The notes beneath the pieces were generated by a model. That model was not told the DNA's origin and searched no databases. It was given only the letters and a program-made list of their open reading frames with translations. A stretch of 35,149 nt of DNA from a virus. This document shows, in pieces, positions 21,356 through 30,266 of the stretch (position 1 is its first letter; each line of letters begins with the position of its first letter). Location of the stretch: positions 1-35,149 of IMG/VR virus record IMGVR_UViG_3300022540_000681, one strand, 5' to 3'. Made by a program: the position numbers and the translations under genes.

Positions 21356-21743
21356 TTTAGAAGTTGTATTAGCACTGATAAAAGAAGAATCGGCAATCAC
21401 TGATTTACTCGGTAAGTTTAAATCTGGGGGAATAGATTCAATATTTCCGCTCGTATTAATTGGAACATTCCCGGAAGAGCAGACAAATCTACCGGCTATA
21501 TCAATTCGAAGACTTATTACAGATGTTCAGTATGGAGTTGGGACTAGCAATATAACCGTTTCCTGTTATGCTTCCTCAGAAAATGAAAGTCAGAATGTCG
21601 CTAATGCTGTAAATGAGTACTTTAGGGACTCGCAGGGAGGCGTTAGCGGGTTTGTTGCAAGATTCGAGAGTTCTATAACTGGAAGCGTAAACGATCCCGA
21701 CCAGAGCGGTGTAATAGTTGAATTGAGATTAGAATATAGATAA
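21348..21743 (+). CDS. Tail terminator protein (gp17-like)
   Basis: Caps the tail tube and joins it to the head. TTG start at 21348 behind GGCGGT. FPEEQTNLPAISIRRLITDV (about 43-62) followed by TVSCYASSENESQNVANAVN fits the tail terminator family (I-x-V-x-C-Y-A/S with a following helix). 131 aa and position agree. Confidence 0.72.
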   Translation: MTDLEVVLALIKEESAITDLLGKFKSGGIDSIFPLVLIGTFPEEQTNLPAISIRRLITDVQYGVGTSNITVSCYASSENESQNVANAVNEYFRDSQGGVSGFVARFESSITGSVNDPDQSGVIVELRLEYR

Positions 21744-21768
21744 ATATAGAAAAAACAGTTATCATATG

Positions 21769-21787
21769 TATAGTACCCGATATCGGG
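21769..21787. promoter_or_regulatory. TATAGT box and 12-bp palindrome before the tail tube gene
   Basis: TATAGT (21769-21774) is followed by CCCGATATCGGG (21776-21787), a perfect palindrome, then GGAAGGAG and the ATG at 21801. No good -35 is seen. It could be an operator, or an mRNA hairpin placing the ribosome binding site beside a stem. Confidence 0.4.
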
Positions 21788-21800
21788 AAGGAGTTAAAAA

Positions 21801-22685
21801 ATGGGTTTAAATCAAACACAGGTATTAAATGAAAAAACGGTACAAATCGGGTCAGCAGCAATGTTTTATACACTCGATAATTTTGCCTCATTTACTGGGC
21901 TTGGGGCGGCTGACGCTCTTGTAATGACAGAGACTATTGCGCCGCTTGATGGAGAGCCGGATAATGCAGCAAAGCCTGCAAGGGCCGACGGGGTAGCATC
22001 ACAGGAAATCGTAGTAACAGGTAATCTATGGGAAAATGACCCTGTTAAAATAGCTGCTTTACGAGGTGGAATCGATGTTGTCTCACAGACTGCCGGTACT
22101 CCTGTTGTTGGAGCTTCACAGGTTCAGGCATCCGGTGCATGGTTATTTGATGTCCCTTTTGAGATCGAAGGGCAGAACGCAGACGGAACATCACCGTCTA
22201 TAACATCAATTACAGGATCTGTTGACGGTGTTATTGCTACACCTGCTGATTATTCTCTGATTAAAGATGCAAGTACAGGTAAATGGTCAATTATGGTTAT
22301 TGATTCAACAACTGTTACGACAGAGGTCCAGACAATGACTGTGCTGTATGATTATACACCATCAGTAAACACTAAGGTGACTACAGGTGGATTAGTTGCA
22401 GCCGGAAGAGTCGGTATAAGAATGATCAATAGAACTGTTGATAAAGCTGATTCTGTTGTAGCTGCCGAGCTGAGCATTGCCGTCGGGACGCCGTACTATT
22501 ATGTCGCTCAGTATGATATTTTCTATTGCATCGTAAATGCCGGGGAAGTTATCACTTTTAAAAACAAAGATGATACCAGTCCGACTGTAACAGTGCCAAT
22601 TTCGTTGGTTGGTGAGAGTGATCCAGATAGAGCAGATGGAGCAAATCTCCGGGAAACAAACTACTACAATGAAGTGATTGCATAA
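21801..22685 (+). CDS. Major tail tube protein
   Basis: Hexameric tube subunit. 294 aa, beta-rich with Thr, Val and Gly; the usual position between tail terminator and chaperones. The N-terminus LNEKTVQIGSAAMFYTLDNF and the central SITSITGSVDGVIATPADYS followed by TVLYDYTP fit tube proteins with an Ig-like insertion. AAGGAG precedes the ATG and a terminator-like hairpin follows, allowing high expression. Confidence 0.75.
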   Translation: MGLNQTQVLNEKTVQIGSAAMFYTLDNFASFTGLGAADALVMTETIAPLDGEPDNAAKPARADGVASQEIVVTGNLWENDPVKIAALRGGIDVVSQTAGTPVVGASQVQASGAWLFDVPFEIEGQNADGTSPSITSITGSVDGVIATPADYSLIKDASTGKWSIMVIDSTTVTTEVQTMTVLYDYTPSVNTKVTTGGLVAAGRVGIRMINRTVDKADSVVAAELSIAVGTPYYYVAQYDIFYCIVNAGEVITFKNKDDTSPTVTVPISLVGESDPDRADGANLRETNYYNEVIA

Positions 22686-22692
22686 TTAACTA

Positions 22693-22722
22693 CCTCCGGT
22701 ATCTGATGCCGGGGGCATTTTT
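22693..22722 (+). terminator. Terminator or attenuator after the tail tube gene
   Basis: CCTCCGGTA (22693-22701) pairs with TGCCGGGGG (22707-22715), two G-T pairs, loop of five, then CATTTTT. It would reduce read-through into the chaperone and tape measure genes. Confidence 0.75.
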
Positions 22723-22734
22723 AAAGGATAAATA

Positions 22735-23217
22735 ATGGAAGAAGATTTAAAGATATTAATACCAGGAGATAAGTTTTTATCTATCGGGAAAAAGAAGTTT
22801 AAAATCTGGATATCTGCTGAGAGATCGCTGAAAGCTACAGATTTATTTAACAGGATCAGCAAAAAAGGAACTGAAGAAAATAAATCAATAACCACAGATA
22901 TGGATTTTTATATTGCAATGCTTGACGTTGTTTTTTTGCTCATACGTCAGGATTTTAAAATTGTTACTCTATTTGACTGGGTTAAAAGACAGCTGCTGAC
23001 TAAAGATTACATCTTAAAACATATGGATATAAACGCTCTATCCCAATTTATAGATAATGCTCTTGAACCGATAATAGGGACTAAAAAAAAAGAGATGGAA
23101 CGGGAACAGAAAGCGACAGAGGCGATGCTCCTGATAATGGACACAATAACACCAGAAGCATTAGCCAGATTATTACAGAGCTCATTACAAACTGTGGATA
23201 CAAAAAAAGTTATGTGA
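22735..23217 (+). CDS. Tail assembly chaperone, short form (G-like)
   Basis: Chaperone for the tape measure protein. 160 aa, helical and charged, located exactly between the tail tube and tape measure genes. ERSLKATDLFNRISKKGTEE, then MDFYIAMLDVVFLLIRQDF and a C-terminal helix are typical in style. The reading frame ends six bases after an A-AAA-AAA slippery heptamer at 23202-23208, as in lambda gpG and relatives. Confidence 0.75.
   Translation: MEEDLKILIPGDKFLSIGKKKFKIWISAERSLKATDLFNRISKKGTEENKSITTDMDFYIAMLDVVFLLIRQDFKIVTLFDWVKRQLLTKDYILKHMDINALSQFIDNALEPIIGTKKKEMEREQKATEAMLLIMDTITPEALARLLQSSLQTVDTKKVM
23202..23208 (+). promoter_or_regulatory. Programmed -1 frameshift site (G/GT)
   Basis: Seven A in phase ACA-AAA-AAA-GTT. 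A -1 slip reads AGT-TAT-GTG-ATG and enters the frame of the next small ORF, bypassing the TGA at 23215. This is the classical slippery site layout of tail chaperone genes. Confidence 0.75.
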
Positions 23218-23375
23218 TGAAAGAACTGGCCATAGACGAGATAATTTATATGTGGTCAGTGAAGTATAGATATGATCATATTTTACATGGGTTTACTTTT
23301 AAAGATGAAATATCAGATGAAAAGGCAAACAGGACCCTGGATGATTTAAAAGAAAAATATGGAGATTTATTATAA
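23217..23375 (+). CDS. T-domain of the tail chaperone (GT extension), 52 aa
   Basis: An ORF in the -1 frame relative to the G-like gene, ending at the first base of the tape measure start (TAATG). MKELAIDEIIYMWSVKYRYD, then GFTFKDEISDEKANRTLDDL is alpha-helical. No Shine-Dalgarno precedes ATG 23217, which supports production mainly as a fusion to the upstream protein through the slip at 23202-23208, giving a GT product of about 212 aa. Small separate translation is possible. Confidence 0.7.
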   Translation: MKELAIDEIIYMWSVKYRYDHILHGFTFKDEISDEKANRTLDDLKEKYGDLL

Positions 23376-25336
23376 TGGCAGCTGATCTATTAGGCGCAAT
23401 GCGTGTAGAAATTGTAGGTGACAACTCAAAATTAGATAAATCTATTAAAACCTCAAAAGAAAATACAGAGAAATTCGGAAAATCAACGGCTAAACTAGGG
23501 TCAACGCTAGGAAAATTATTTACTGGCATAGGTTTTGCATTAGTTGCAAAAAAATTGTTTGATTTAGGGAAACAGGCCGAAAATCTTTTCCAGATACAGG
23601 AATCAGCAGAAGCAAAATTAGACCAAACTTTAAAAGCCACTGGACACGCCGCTGGACTCACAGCCGATGAATTAAAGGTGATGGCAAGTGAATTGCAAAA
23701 TGTAACGAAAGTAGGGGATGAAGCCACTATCGGAGCGCAAGCATTATTATTGACTTTTAAATCAATCGGTGGTGATGTATTCCCTAGGGCGTTGGAATCG
23801 ATCCTTGATGTCTCGGAAGCAATGGGACAGGATCTTAAGTCGTCTACGATACAAATCGGTAAAGCCTTGAATGATCCTATATCAGGATTAGCTGCATTAT
23901 CCCGGGTTGGAATACAATTTACAGATGTCCAAAAGGATCTTATTAAAGGATTTCAGAATAGTGGAGATCTTGCATCAGCGCAGGGCGTGATACTAGAAGA
24001 ACTTGAAAGTCAATTCGGAGGGGTGGCCAGAGCAGCCGCTTTAACATCAGAAGGTATTGAACAGCAATTAAATAACTCTATTGGAGATCTACAAGAGACC
24101 ATAGGCGGTTTAATATCTGAGGGTATGTCACCATGGAGACAGGAGATAACCGGAACAGTCAATGATATAAACAGGTTAATAAAAACTCAACTGCTACAGA
24201 CAAAAATCACAGCAGGAGAAGCAACAAAAGTTGAGGAGTTAATAAATGCAAAGCAGAAATTATCAGAGGAAGAAAGAGAGTTAGAGAGAAGAAAAACCAC
24301 ATTAGCAATTCGGATTGAAAATCTTAATAATGTTACAGATGTGGAATTGTCACGACAGAGGACAAGCCGCGAAGCACTAGAAAGAAGGATTGCAGCCGAA
24401 AAAGAGTTTATACAAGAGACAGAACTAAAAATAACATCAATTGGTAGAGGGATAGGAACATTAGAAGAGCAGATAATTGCCGAAAAAGAGGCACAGCAAT
24501 CCGTTATTGACCTTGCCACATTAGAAAAAGAAGCGGCTCAAGATAAAATTGAAAATATTGAGGCTGAAGCAGAGGCTGAAGCTGAAGCTCTCGAAAGAAC
24601 AGAAGAAATAAATGATATAAGAAAAGAACTTGAAGAGGAAAGGATTGCTGCACATGAAGCATTATTGATAGAAATCGGAGAGGCGAACGAAGAAGCAGCA
24701 GCAGCCGAAATTGCACTGGCAGAAGAAGTGGCCCAGAGGAAAACAGATCTTGCGTTCCAGTATTCAGAATCAGCACTGGATTTTTTATCTGCTCTGGATA
24801 GTTTTGCGTCAGCAACATCAGAAGCAGAACTGGAAAGGTTGCGAAAAAGCGGAGCAAGTGAAGAAGAGCTAGATAAAAAGAAAAAAGAAATAGCGATAAG
24901 AGAAGCAAAGAGAAAAAAAGCTTTGGGACTTATAGATGTCGGTATAGATACAGCCTCCGCAATCATTGGAATGTTAGCAAACCCCGGAGGGATTCCAGGG
25001 GTTGCCCTGTCTATAGGTGCAGGAATTACAGGAGGGATACAGGCAGCTGCAATTTTAGCAACGCCACTTCCATCGTTTGCGACCGGTGGAATTGTCCCGG
25101 GGACACCATCACGAATAGATAACACTATTGCTAATGTAGCATCGGGTGAACTGATCGCAAATCAGGATCAAAAAGACAGGATGTTAATGGAGTTTTTAAA
25201 CGGTGGAGGTGGAAGCAATGGTGGGACTACTATTATAAATGCTATGATAGATAAGAAAGTATTATTTAAGATAATATTAGATGGATCCAAGCAGGGGAAA
25301 GCGCAATTTGATGCAAGGAGTATAATAAACTCATGA
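23375..25336 (+). CDS. Tail tape measure protein
   Basis: Sets tail length and is ejected with DNA. 653 aa. The N-terminus follows the usual pattern (MRVEIVGDNSKLDKSIKTSK and a hydrophobic segment about 45-65). LKVMASELQNVTKVGDEATI, then QALLLTFKSIGG is the phage tail tape measure core. Residues about 265-450 form a long Glu/Ala coiled coil. A hydrophobic region (about 525-565) precedes FATGGIVPGTPSRIDNTIAN, the common C-terminal signature. At roughly 0.15 nm per residue, a tail near 100 nm is expected. Confidence 0.9.
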   Translation: MAADLLGAMRVEIVGDNSKLDKSIKTSKENTEKFGKSTAKLGSTLGKLFTGIGFALVAKKLFDLGKQAENLFQIQESAEAKLDQTLKATGHAAGLTADELKVMASELQNVTKVGDEATIGAQALLLTFKSIGGDVFPRALESILDVSEAMGQDLKSSTIQIGKALNDPISGLAALSRVGIQFTDVQKDLIKGFQNSGDLASAQGVILEELESQFGGVARAAALTSEGIEQQLNNSIGDLQETIGGLISEGMSPWRQEITGTVNDINRLIKTQLLQTKITAGEATKVEELINAKQKLSEEERELERRKTTLAIRIENLNNVTDVELSRQRTSREALERRIAAEKEFIQETELKITSIGRGIGTLEEQIIAEKEAQQSVIDLATLEKEAAQDKIENIEAEAEAEAEALERTEEINDIRKELEEERIAAHEALLIEIGEANEEAAAAEIALAEEVAQRKTDLAFQYSESALDFLSALDSFASATSEAELERLRKSGASEEELDKKKKEIAIREAKRKKALGLIDVGIDTASAIIGMLANPGGIPGVALSIGAGITGGIQAAAILATPLPSFATGGIVPGTPSRIDNTIANVASGELIANQDQKDRMLMEFLNGGGGSNGGTTIINAMIDKKVLFKIILDGSKQGKAQFDARSIINS

Positions 25337-26076
25337 AAATATTAGGAGATTCAAACATATCAGAGGCGACAATAACGGCTACTAATATAGGATATTCAGG
25401 AGCTACGGATAAGTTAAAAACGTTTGTGCTCTCTAACAATATGAGAACACTTGCAAATAATACAGTAATAGACCTTGATTTTTCAGGTGATGTTCCTGAT
25501 ATGGACACTGTAGCGCTTTGCGGAACGAACCTGACCCCAAGTGCCGTTGTCCAGCTATCATACAGTGACACCGACATAAACAGTCCAGATGCAATTATCA
25601 CCCTTCCATTGTTCAGCACCTTTAATCAGGTGTTTTTGTTGTCTGCATCACTCAATAAAAGATATTGGAGACTAACGATTTCAGACAGTTCATTGAGCGA
25701 GATTCTTATAGGATATATATACGCCGGAGTAGCGCTGGATATTGAATATGTAGAATTCGGTCATAGTCCTGAATTGAGTATGTTCTCGAACCCTTCCGTT
25801 ACTGCGACAGGACAGGGATATGGAAGTAAATTTTATAATGCGTTGCCTGTAGAGTTCACAATGTTAATGAAAATTGACTTGCTCAGATCCTACATGGATA
25901 TATTGCAGGAAAAACAAAATATTGACCCGGTTTTACTGATAGAATATATTGAGTCGTACGATATCGAATTGTATAGACCAAAATATGGGGTTTTGATAAA
26001 CGATAAAACGCCCTATCCATTGACAAGGAATAATTTGACTTATGCGGTATCAGCAAGATTAGAGGAGAGGTTTTAA
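25333..26076 (+). CDS. Distal tail protein-like, 247 aa
   Basis: It follows the tape measure gene with a four-base overlap, the usual place of the distal tail protein. Beta-rich throughout; NKRYWRLTISDSSLSEILIG (about 113-132) recalls a discoidin-like carbohydrate-binding strand pair. No clear Dit family motif, so the assignment rests on position and composition. Confidence 0.55.
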   Translation: MKILGDSNISEATITATNIGYSGATDKLKTFVLSNNMRTLANNTVIDLDFSGDVPDMDTVALCGTNLTPSAVVQLSYSDTDINSPDAIITLPLFSTFNQVFLLSASLNKRYWRLTISDSSLSEILIGYIYAGVALDIEYVEFGHSPELSMFSNPSVTATGQGYGSKFYNALPVEFTMLMKIDLLRSYMDILQEKQNIDPVLLIEYIESYDIELYRPKYGVLINDKTPYPLTRNNLTYAVSARLEERF

Positions 26077-26838
26077 ATGCCATTAGTGAAAATAACAAAC
26101 CCGTCAACAGAGTTTTTAAATAGTTCTGAATGGGGTGATTTCGTCGCACGATCAGATAAGAATCTGGTAGGTCTGGGATTATCTATACCGATATTCTCAC
26201 TTACAAACTGGGATAGTTCGACTACAAAACCGGAAATAGCAGAAGGGTCTATCATAGAAGTCGGCGGTAGTTTGTATCAGGCTGATGCAGATACAGCGCT
26301 CACAGACGAGGGCGGGCTAATTGATGGTACGGTACATATAAAGCTAGTTCCGGCAGGCGGTGGCGCTTCAGTAGTGCCTACTCTTACAAATGATGTAATC
26401 CCGGCATGGGATGCTGTAAAGGCGGGATGGTACGACGGGACTGATAAGTTTCTGCCGTTTGAGATGGATAAAGCAAGTGCTGTTTATACAAACAAAATCG
26501 AACGGTCATACAAAACTAGACCAAATGAATTGTTTACTAAGGTATTAGATATTGGTGTATGGAATATGGATGCAGATAGTAGTTTGTCTGTCACACACGG
26601 ACTTCAAACCAATGCTGAAATAAGAAAAGTTACATGTCTTGTTATAAATGACTTACAGACACATAAATATGATATAGGGCAAATGACTACCTTGACTGGT
26701 GTCGGATCTGGGGGGGTTGGAGCTATTGGCAGCACATCGATAACTTTGCTCAGAACAAACGGGGGAATATTCGATTCTACAAGCTTCTCATCGTCAGTTA
26801 TAAACCGCGGAGTTATGGTTATAGAGTATGAATGTTAA
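26077..26838 (+). CDS. Tail tip or fibre-like protein, 253 aa
   Basis: Starts directly after the previous stop behind AGGAGAGG. The N-terminus (PLVKITNPSTEFLNSSEWGD) is followed by a beta-rich body with EGSIIEVGGSLYQADADTAL (about 58-77), like a small carbohydrate-binding or fibre attachment domain, then a Gly/Ser-rich strand region. Probably a virion tip component contacting the host; family unknown. Its end overlaps a lipoprotein gene in another frame. Confidence 0.55.
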   Translation: MPLVKITNPSTEFLNSSEWGDFVARSDKNLVGLGLSIPIFSLTNWDSSTTKPEIAEGSIIEVGGSLYQADADTALTDEGGLIDGTVHIKLVPAGGGASVVPTLTNDVIPAWDAVKAGWYDGTDKFLPFEMDKASAVYTNKIERSYKTRPNELFTKVLDIGVWNMDADSSLSVTHGLQTNAEIRKVTCLVINDLQTHKYDIGQMTTLTGVGSGGVGAIGSTSITLLRTNGGIFDSTSFSSSVINRGVMVIEYEC

Positions 26839-27004
26839 AATAAAAATAATATTTATCGCGCTTATTAGTTTTCTGATGCTTTCGTGTGAAGGAATTTTGT
26901 GGGACGGATCCACCAGATCAATCGAGAACGAAGAAACCATAATTATAATTACAATAAAAGATCCTATGTGGAATGCATATTTAGAATGGTTGGAGCTACA
27001 ATAA
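26828..27004 (+). CDS. Small phage lipoprotein, 58 aa
   Basis: MNVKIKIIFIALISFLMLSC is a complete type II signal peptide with lipobox LMLSC and Cys20. The mature part (about 39 aa) is acidic with an Ile-run (EETIIIITIKD) and aromatic end (YLEWLELQ). It would be anchored in a membrane facing the periplasm or surface. Placed among tail genes, like lipoproteins that block receptors against superinfection (for example T5 Llp); that role is inference. It starts within the preceding gene. Confidence 0.68.
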   Translation: MNVKIKIIFIALISFLMLSCEGILWDGSTRSIENEETIIIITIKDPMWNAYLEWLELQ

Positions 27005-27007
27005 TAA

Positions 27008-29020
27008 ATGAGAAAAATAAACCTGCTTAAACTAGACATAACAGTCATAAGAGACACTTTTACTACTCATTCAGCAGGAATATATAGTAAAAGAATGTCT
27101 GTACTGTTAACAGAGCGTGATAATTCGCCCGTGACTCTAATCGCAGGTGCTACATGGGATGAAGACCTCCCTGAAGAGCTTTTAGTTATCGGCTCTCTGA
27201 GAGTAAATGAGACTAGATATGTCAAATTAGATAGCATTGCAGACCTGTATATTCTCGATGAAGCATTTTATTATAATTATGATAATCAAACTCTTTATGT
27301 GTCATTGACAGATTACAGAAAAACACTACCAAGCGATGTATATAAAACAGGTGAGACTTTCGGTCTTATTTCAGAAGCACAGTTAAAAGAGATAAACGGT
27401 GTAAAATATCCGATTGACGCTCAATTAGGTGAAACCCCATTAGAGCCACGATTGCAGGATATCTCTGTATCTGAAACTGTTGATGATCAGGAGAACGGCA
27501 TATTCGTATTTGACGAGCTCTCCGCATCTTTTGCTAATGCTGACGGTGAGTTTGACAATTTACGCCGTGATGTGACAGGTAACAATGCACAGTTGTTTAT
27601 TGCTGATTTATCACAGAGTCCCGAGGAAGAGATAGAAACAGGATTTCCATATAAAGATGCCGCCGATGAAGATGATTTTAAATTAGTCCAACAGGGTGTA
27701 ATTGAAGATATATTATATTCAGATCCTGATTCACCGGAGATTAAAGCAGTGGATCCACGATCAGACTGGACTCAAAAGATAAGCACTAATCTGTTAACTG
27801 TAACGGAATTCCCGAATCTACCGGATAAATATATTGATGCCAGAAAGCAACTATGTATTGGACAGGTAAACGGGATCCCATGTATTCCATTGCGAGACAA
27901 TGCAACTGCAGCTGATTTTGATTATCATATCTGTGATACTGCTTATGGAGATATTCAGAGCATTACAGCAGTTTATTTTGACGGACAGTTAGACACCGGA
28001 AGCGGTAAAACAGATGTTGCCCGATATCTGACAAGTGGTGAGTATTCTGTAGATTTAACTACAGGAGTTATTACAATTGAAGATTGTATCAAAGGTAAGG
28101 TCTGGGTATACGGTACATTTACAACCATGTCTGAATCAGTAGAGATAATCACATTTCTACTCGATGAGTTTGCCGGGCTGCCATTTATAGACACTTTCTA
28201 CAATCTCGATGAGATCCAAGACATACAGGATGCCGGATATACAACTCATGTTTTTATCATCACGAAAGGTAAAGAGTTATTTAAGGTCATAGAGCAATTG
28301 GTATTAGAAATCCAAGTTGATTTTTTCCAGCAGGAAGGAATTTATACTATGCGGTTTTCTAATGAATTGAGAGCAGTTACAGAAGAAATCGAAACCTATG
28401 AGTTTATATCAACACCTCCTGCATGGGATAACACCAGAGAAAAGACCATCAAAACGATCGAGGTGCTGTATAATAAAGATTATCGGGAAGATCTGACAGA
28501 TAGGTATTATGATGCCAGTAAAGAATCAGAGGCATTGCTGAATAACAGACGGGCAGAAGACAAGACCTTTGAAGTCAATCTGAATAATCAGGTGCATGTA
28601 GAATTGATATATGATCAGTATTATTCTCGATTTATCAAATTACCGAGAACTGTTACTGTTAATCGCACTATCCCGTTTACAGCGGGATTGACAGATTTTA
28701 TATCGTTCCCGGTTGTCAGGAAAACGATTGATAATGAGAAAGAGATTTTCCCTGATGCACTGTATAAAATAGTAAGCATTAATCGTGTTGAAAATACAGT
28801 CGATGTAGCTTATTTTGAAGATAGTCCGGTTGAACCTGTATTTGTTGCAGGAGTACAATTTACACCTGATGGGTTTAGACAGATAACACCATGGTCTGAA
28901 ACAACATCGTTTGATCAGTTAACAACTACAGGTGAGAAACAGAAAACAACTGCTACAGATCAACAGCAATTGCCGTATGTAATCGGCGGAGAAGTGCAAT
29001 TATTTATAGAAAAGGAGTAG
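27008..29020 (+). CDS. Large tail tip (hub/tail-associated) protein, 670 aa
   Basis: By size and place, the central tail tip or baseplate hub. Beta-rich with many short domains: an N-terminal strand region (ITVIRDTFTTHSAGIYSKRM), an acidic central segment (FPYKDAADEDDFKLVQQGVI), and EIQVDFFQQEGIYTMRFSNE (about 433-452), reminiscent of hub-type folds. No peptidase or lysozyme motif was recognised. GGAG lies just before the ATG, overlapping the end of the lipoprotein gene. Confidence 0.6.
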   Translation: MRKINLLKLDITVIRDTFTTHSAGIYSKRMSVLLTERDNSPVTLIAGATWDEDLPEELLVIGSLRVNETRYVKLDSIADLYILDEAFYYNYDNQTLYVSLTDYRKTLPSDVYKTGETFGLISEAQLKEINGVKYPIDAQLGETPLEPRLQDISVSETVDDQENGIFVFDELSASFANADGEFDNLRRDVTGNNAQLFIADLSQSPEEEIETGFPYKDAADEDDFKLVQQGVIEDILYSDPDSPEIKAVDPRSDWTQKISTNLLTVTEFPNLPDKYIDARKQLCIGQVNGIPCIPLRDNATAADFDYHICDTAYGDIQSITAVYFDGQLDTGSGKTDVARYLTSGEYSVDLTTGVITIEDCIKGKVWVYGTFTTMSESVEIITFLLDEFAGLPFIDTFYNLDEIQDIQDAGYTTHVFIITKGKELFKVIEQLVLEIQVDFFQQEGIYTMRFSNELRAVTEEIETYEFISTPPAWDNTREKTIKTIEVLYNKDYREDLTDRYYDASKESEALLNNRRAEDKTFEVNLNNQVHVELIYDQYYSRFIKLPRTVTVNRTIPFTAGLTDFISFPVVRKTIDNEKEIFPDALYKIVSINRVENTVDVAYFEDSPVEPVFVAGVQFTPDGFRQITPWSETTSFDQLTTTGEKQKTTATDQQQLPYVIGGEVQLFIEKE

Positions 29021-29023
29021 AAT

Positions 29024-29968
29024 ATGGCAGATAAAATAGTCCCTCGAGATTATACAGAAACAGCAGGAGTCCCGGCAGCGGCACGAAAAGAGATATGGAA
29101 CCCGGATACCGGGGTAAACGAATACGTAGAGCATCAAAAAGAATTTGAGGATGGTCTGTATCTCAACTCTTCCCGAATAGCTATGCAGGAATTGACATCA
29201 AATACTATACCATCTGGCGGTGAGTATGTTATTGCCATTATAGATGATTTGAATAACTTTCAAGGAATAAGCGCAGAGTTCATGTGTGAATTTGGAAATT
29301 CTTCATTAGGTTGTGAGCTTGCTTTTGTCAGTTCAAATGTTGCAAAAACCCATGAAAATACAACAATAAAACTTACAAAACCATCAAGTAATAATTTGAC
29401 AGGAAATAGAGTTGTTAGTTTTAAGCTTGCAAAAAATGATTCTTCTGTAACTGCGGGAGCTAAAATATTAGCAATTATAGAAACAAGTGTTACTACATTG
29501 AAATTAACTACTAATATGGATCAAAACGTATCAAGAGATGGTTTAAAAGGGTGCCAGCTTATAGAACCAACAACAACAGACAATACTAAATGTCCTGATG
29601 GTTCAGCAGCCACATTCCTTGAGGCAGGGGCTGAGTTGAGTTTAAACGTAACAAATGTTACTACACCTATATTTATGGGGTATAGGGCAAATAGTGATGA
29701 TATTTTAAATTGCTCTGCAATATGGCCAGAGACTCCGAAGCAAGGAACAAGTCTGACTATAACATTACCGTCAACGAGTTTAATATTTAAAAGTCTAAAT
29801 GAGACAAATAGTGCAATAGTTGCATCGCATACTATAAGCAATTTTAATATAGTTGGGAATATTGTTGAATTTAGAATAAATCAAACTGGTATTTCTACAG
29901 GGATGCTTGATTTTGCTCATGCTTTTGTCCTAATAACTGGTTCAGGATTCAAACTAACAATAACATAA
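29024..29968 (+). CDS. Tail fibre-like protein, 314 aa
   Basis: Probably a receptor-binding or fibre protein. After a conserved-looking start (PRDYTETAGVPAAARKEIWN) it is almost all Thr/Ser/Asn-rich strands (KLTKPSSNNLTGNRVVSFKL, LEAGAELSLNVTNVTT), the composition of beta-stranded fibres. The gene is more T-rich with more Asn/Thr codons than its neighbours, as often in host-range genes that are exchanged. AAAGGAG precedes the ATG. Confidence 0.55.
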   Translation: MADKIVPRDYTETAGVPAAARKEIWNPDTGVNEYVEHQKEFEDGLYLNSSRIAMQELTSNTIPSGGEYVIAIIDDLNNFQGISAEFMCEFGNSSLGCELAFVSSNVAKTHENTTIKLTKPSSNNLTGNRVVSFKLAKNDSSVTAGAKILAIIETSVTTLKLTTNMDQNVSRDGLKGCQLIEPTTTDNTKCPDGSAATFLEAGAELSLNVTNVTTPIFMGYRANSDDILNCSAIWPETPKQGTSLTITLPSTSLIFKSLNETNSAIVASHTISNFNIVGNIVEFRINQTGISTGMLDFAHAFVLITGSGFKLTIT

Positions 29969-29978
29969 GGATAAACAA

Positions 29979-30164
29979 ATGGAAGAAATAATTTATACAT
30001 ACATACTAACAAAAACAGACGGCACGTATCTTGGATGGTCAAAAGCCGAAACAGAAAAATCAGCAGGAGACGGTATGCAATGGCAGGAATGGAATAAACC
30101 ATTACCTGAAGATATTGATACAGCGCAATACAAATATGAAAACGGTGAACTAAAGGCGGTATAA
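29979..30164 (+). CDS. Small tail-fibre-associated protein, 61 aa
   Basis: YTYILTKTDGTYLGWSKAET, then Trp-rich QWQEWNKPLPEDID and a short acidic tail. The L-G-W/Y-S-like strand and the Y-x-Y-x-x-G-E-L-K end resemble small fibre assembly or tip proteins that follow fibre genes in other phages. Assignment tentative. Confidence 0.5.
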   Translation: MEEIIYTYILTKTDGTYLGWSKAETEKSAGDGMQWQEWNKPLPEDIDTAQYKYENGELKAV

Positions 30165-30266
30165 ATGAAATATATTTTAATGCTGCCGATTATCATACCA
30201 TTTTTGATAGTATCGCTTATTGTTATGCTGTTTATACCGGTATCAAATGAAGTGAGGTATCGATGA
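30165..30266 (+). CDS. 33-residue single-pass membrane protein
   Basis: MKYILMLPIIIPFLIVSLIV, then MLFIPVSNEVRYR: one membrane helix with a short basic tail. It starts directly after the previous stop and overlaps the next start (ATGA). It is the first gene of the lysis region and could be a pinholin-type or accessory lysis protein. AAAGGCGG upstream of the ATG serves as ribosome binding site. Confidence 0.55.
   Translation: MKYILMLPIIIPFLIVSLIVMLFIPVSNEVRYR

Noticed and set aside
24504-25125. Long open frames opposite the tape measure gene
   Set aside because: Ser/Ala- or Leu-rich translations of the complementary strand of a Glu/Ala coiled coil, without ribosome binding sites.
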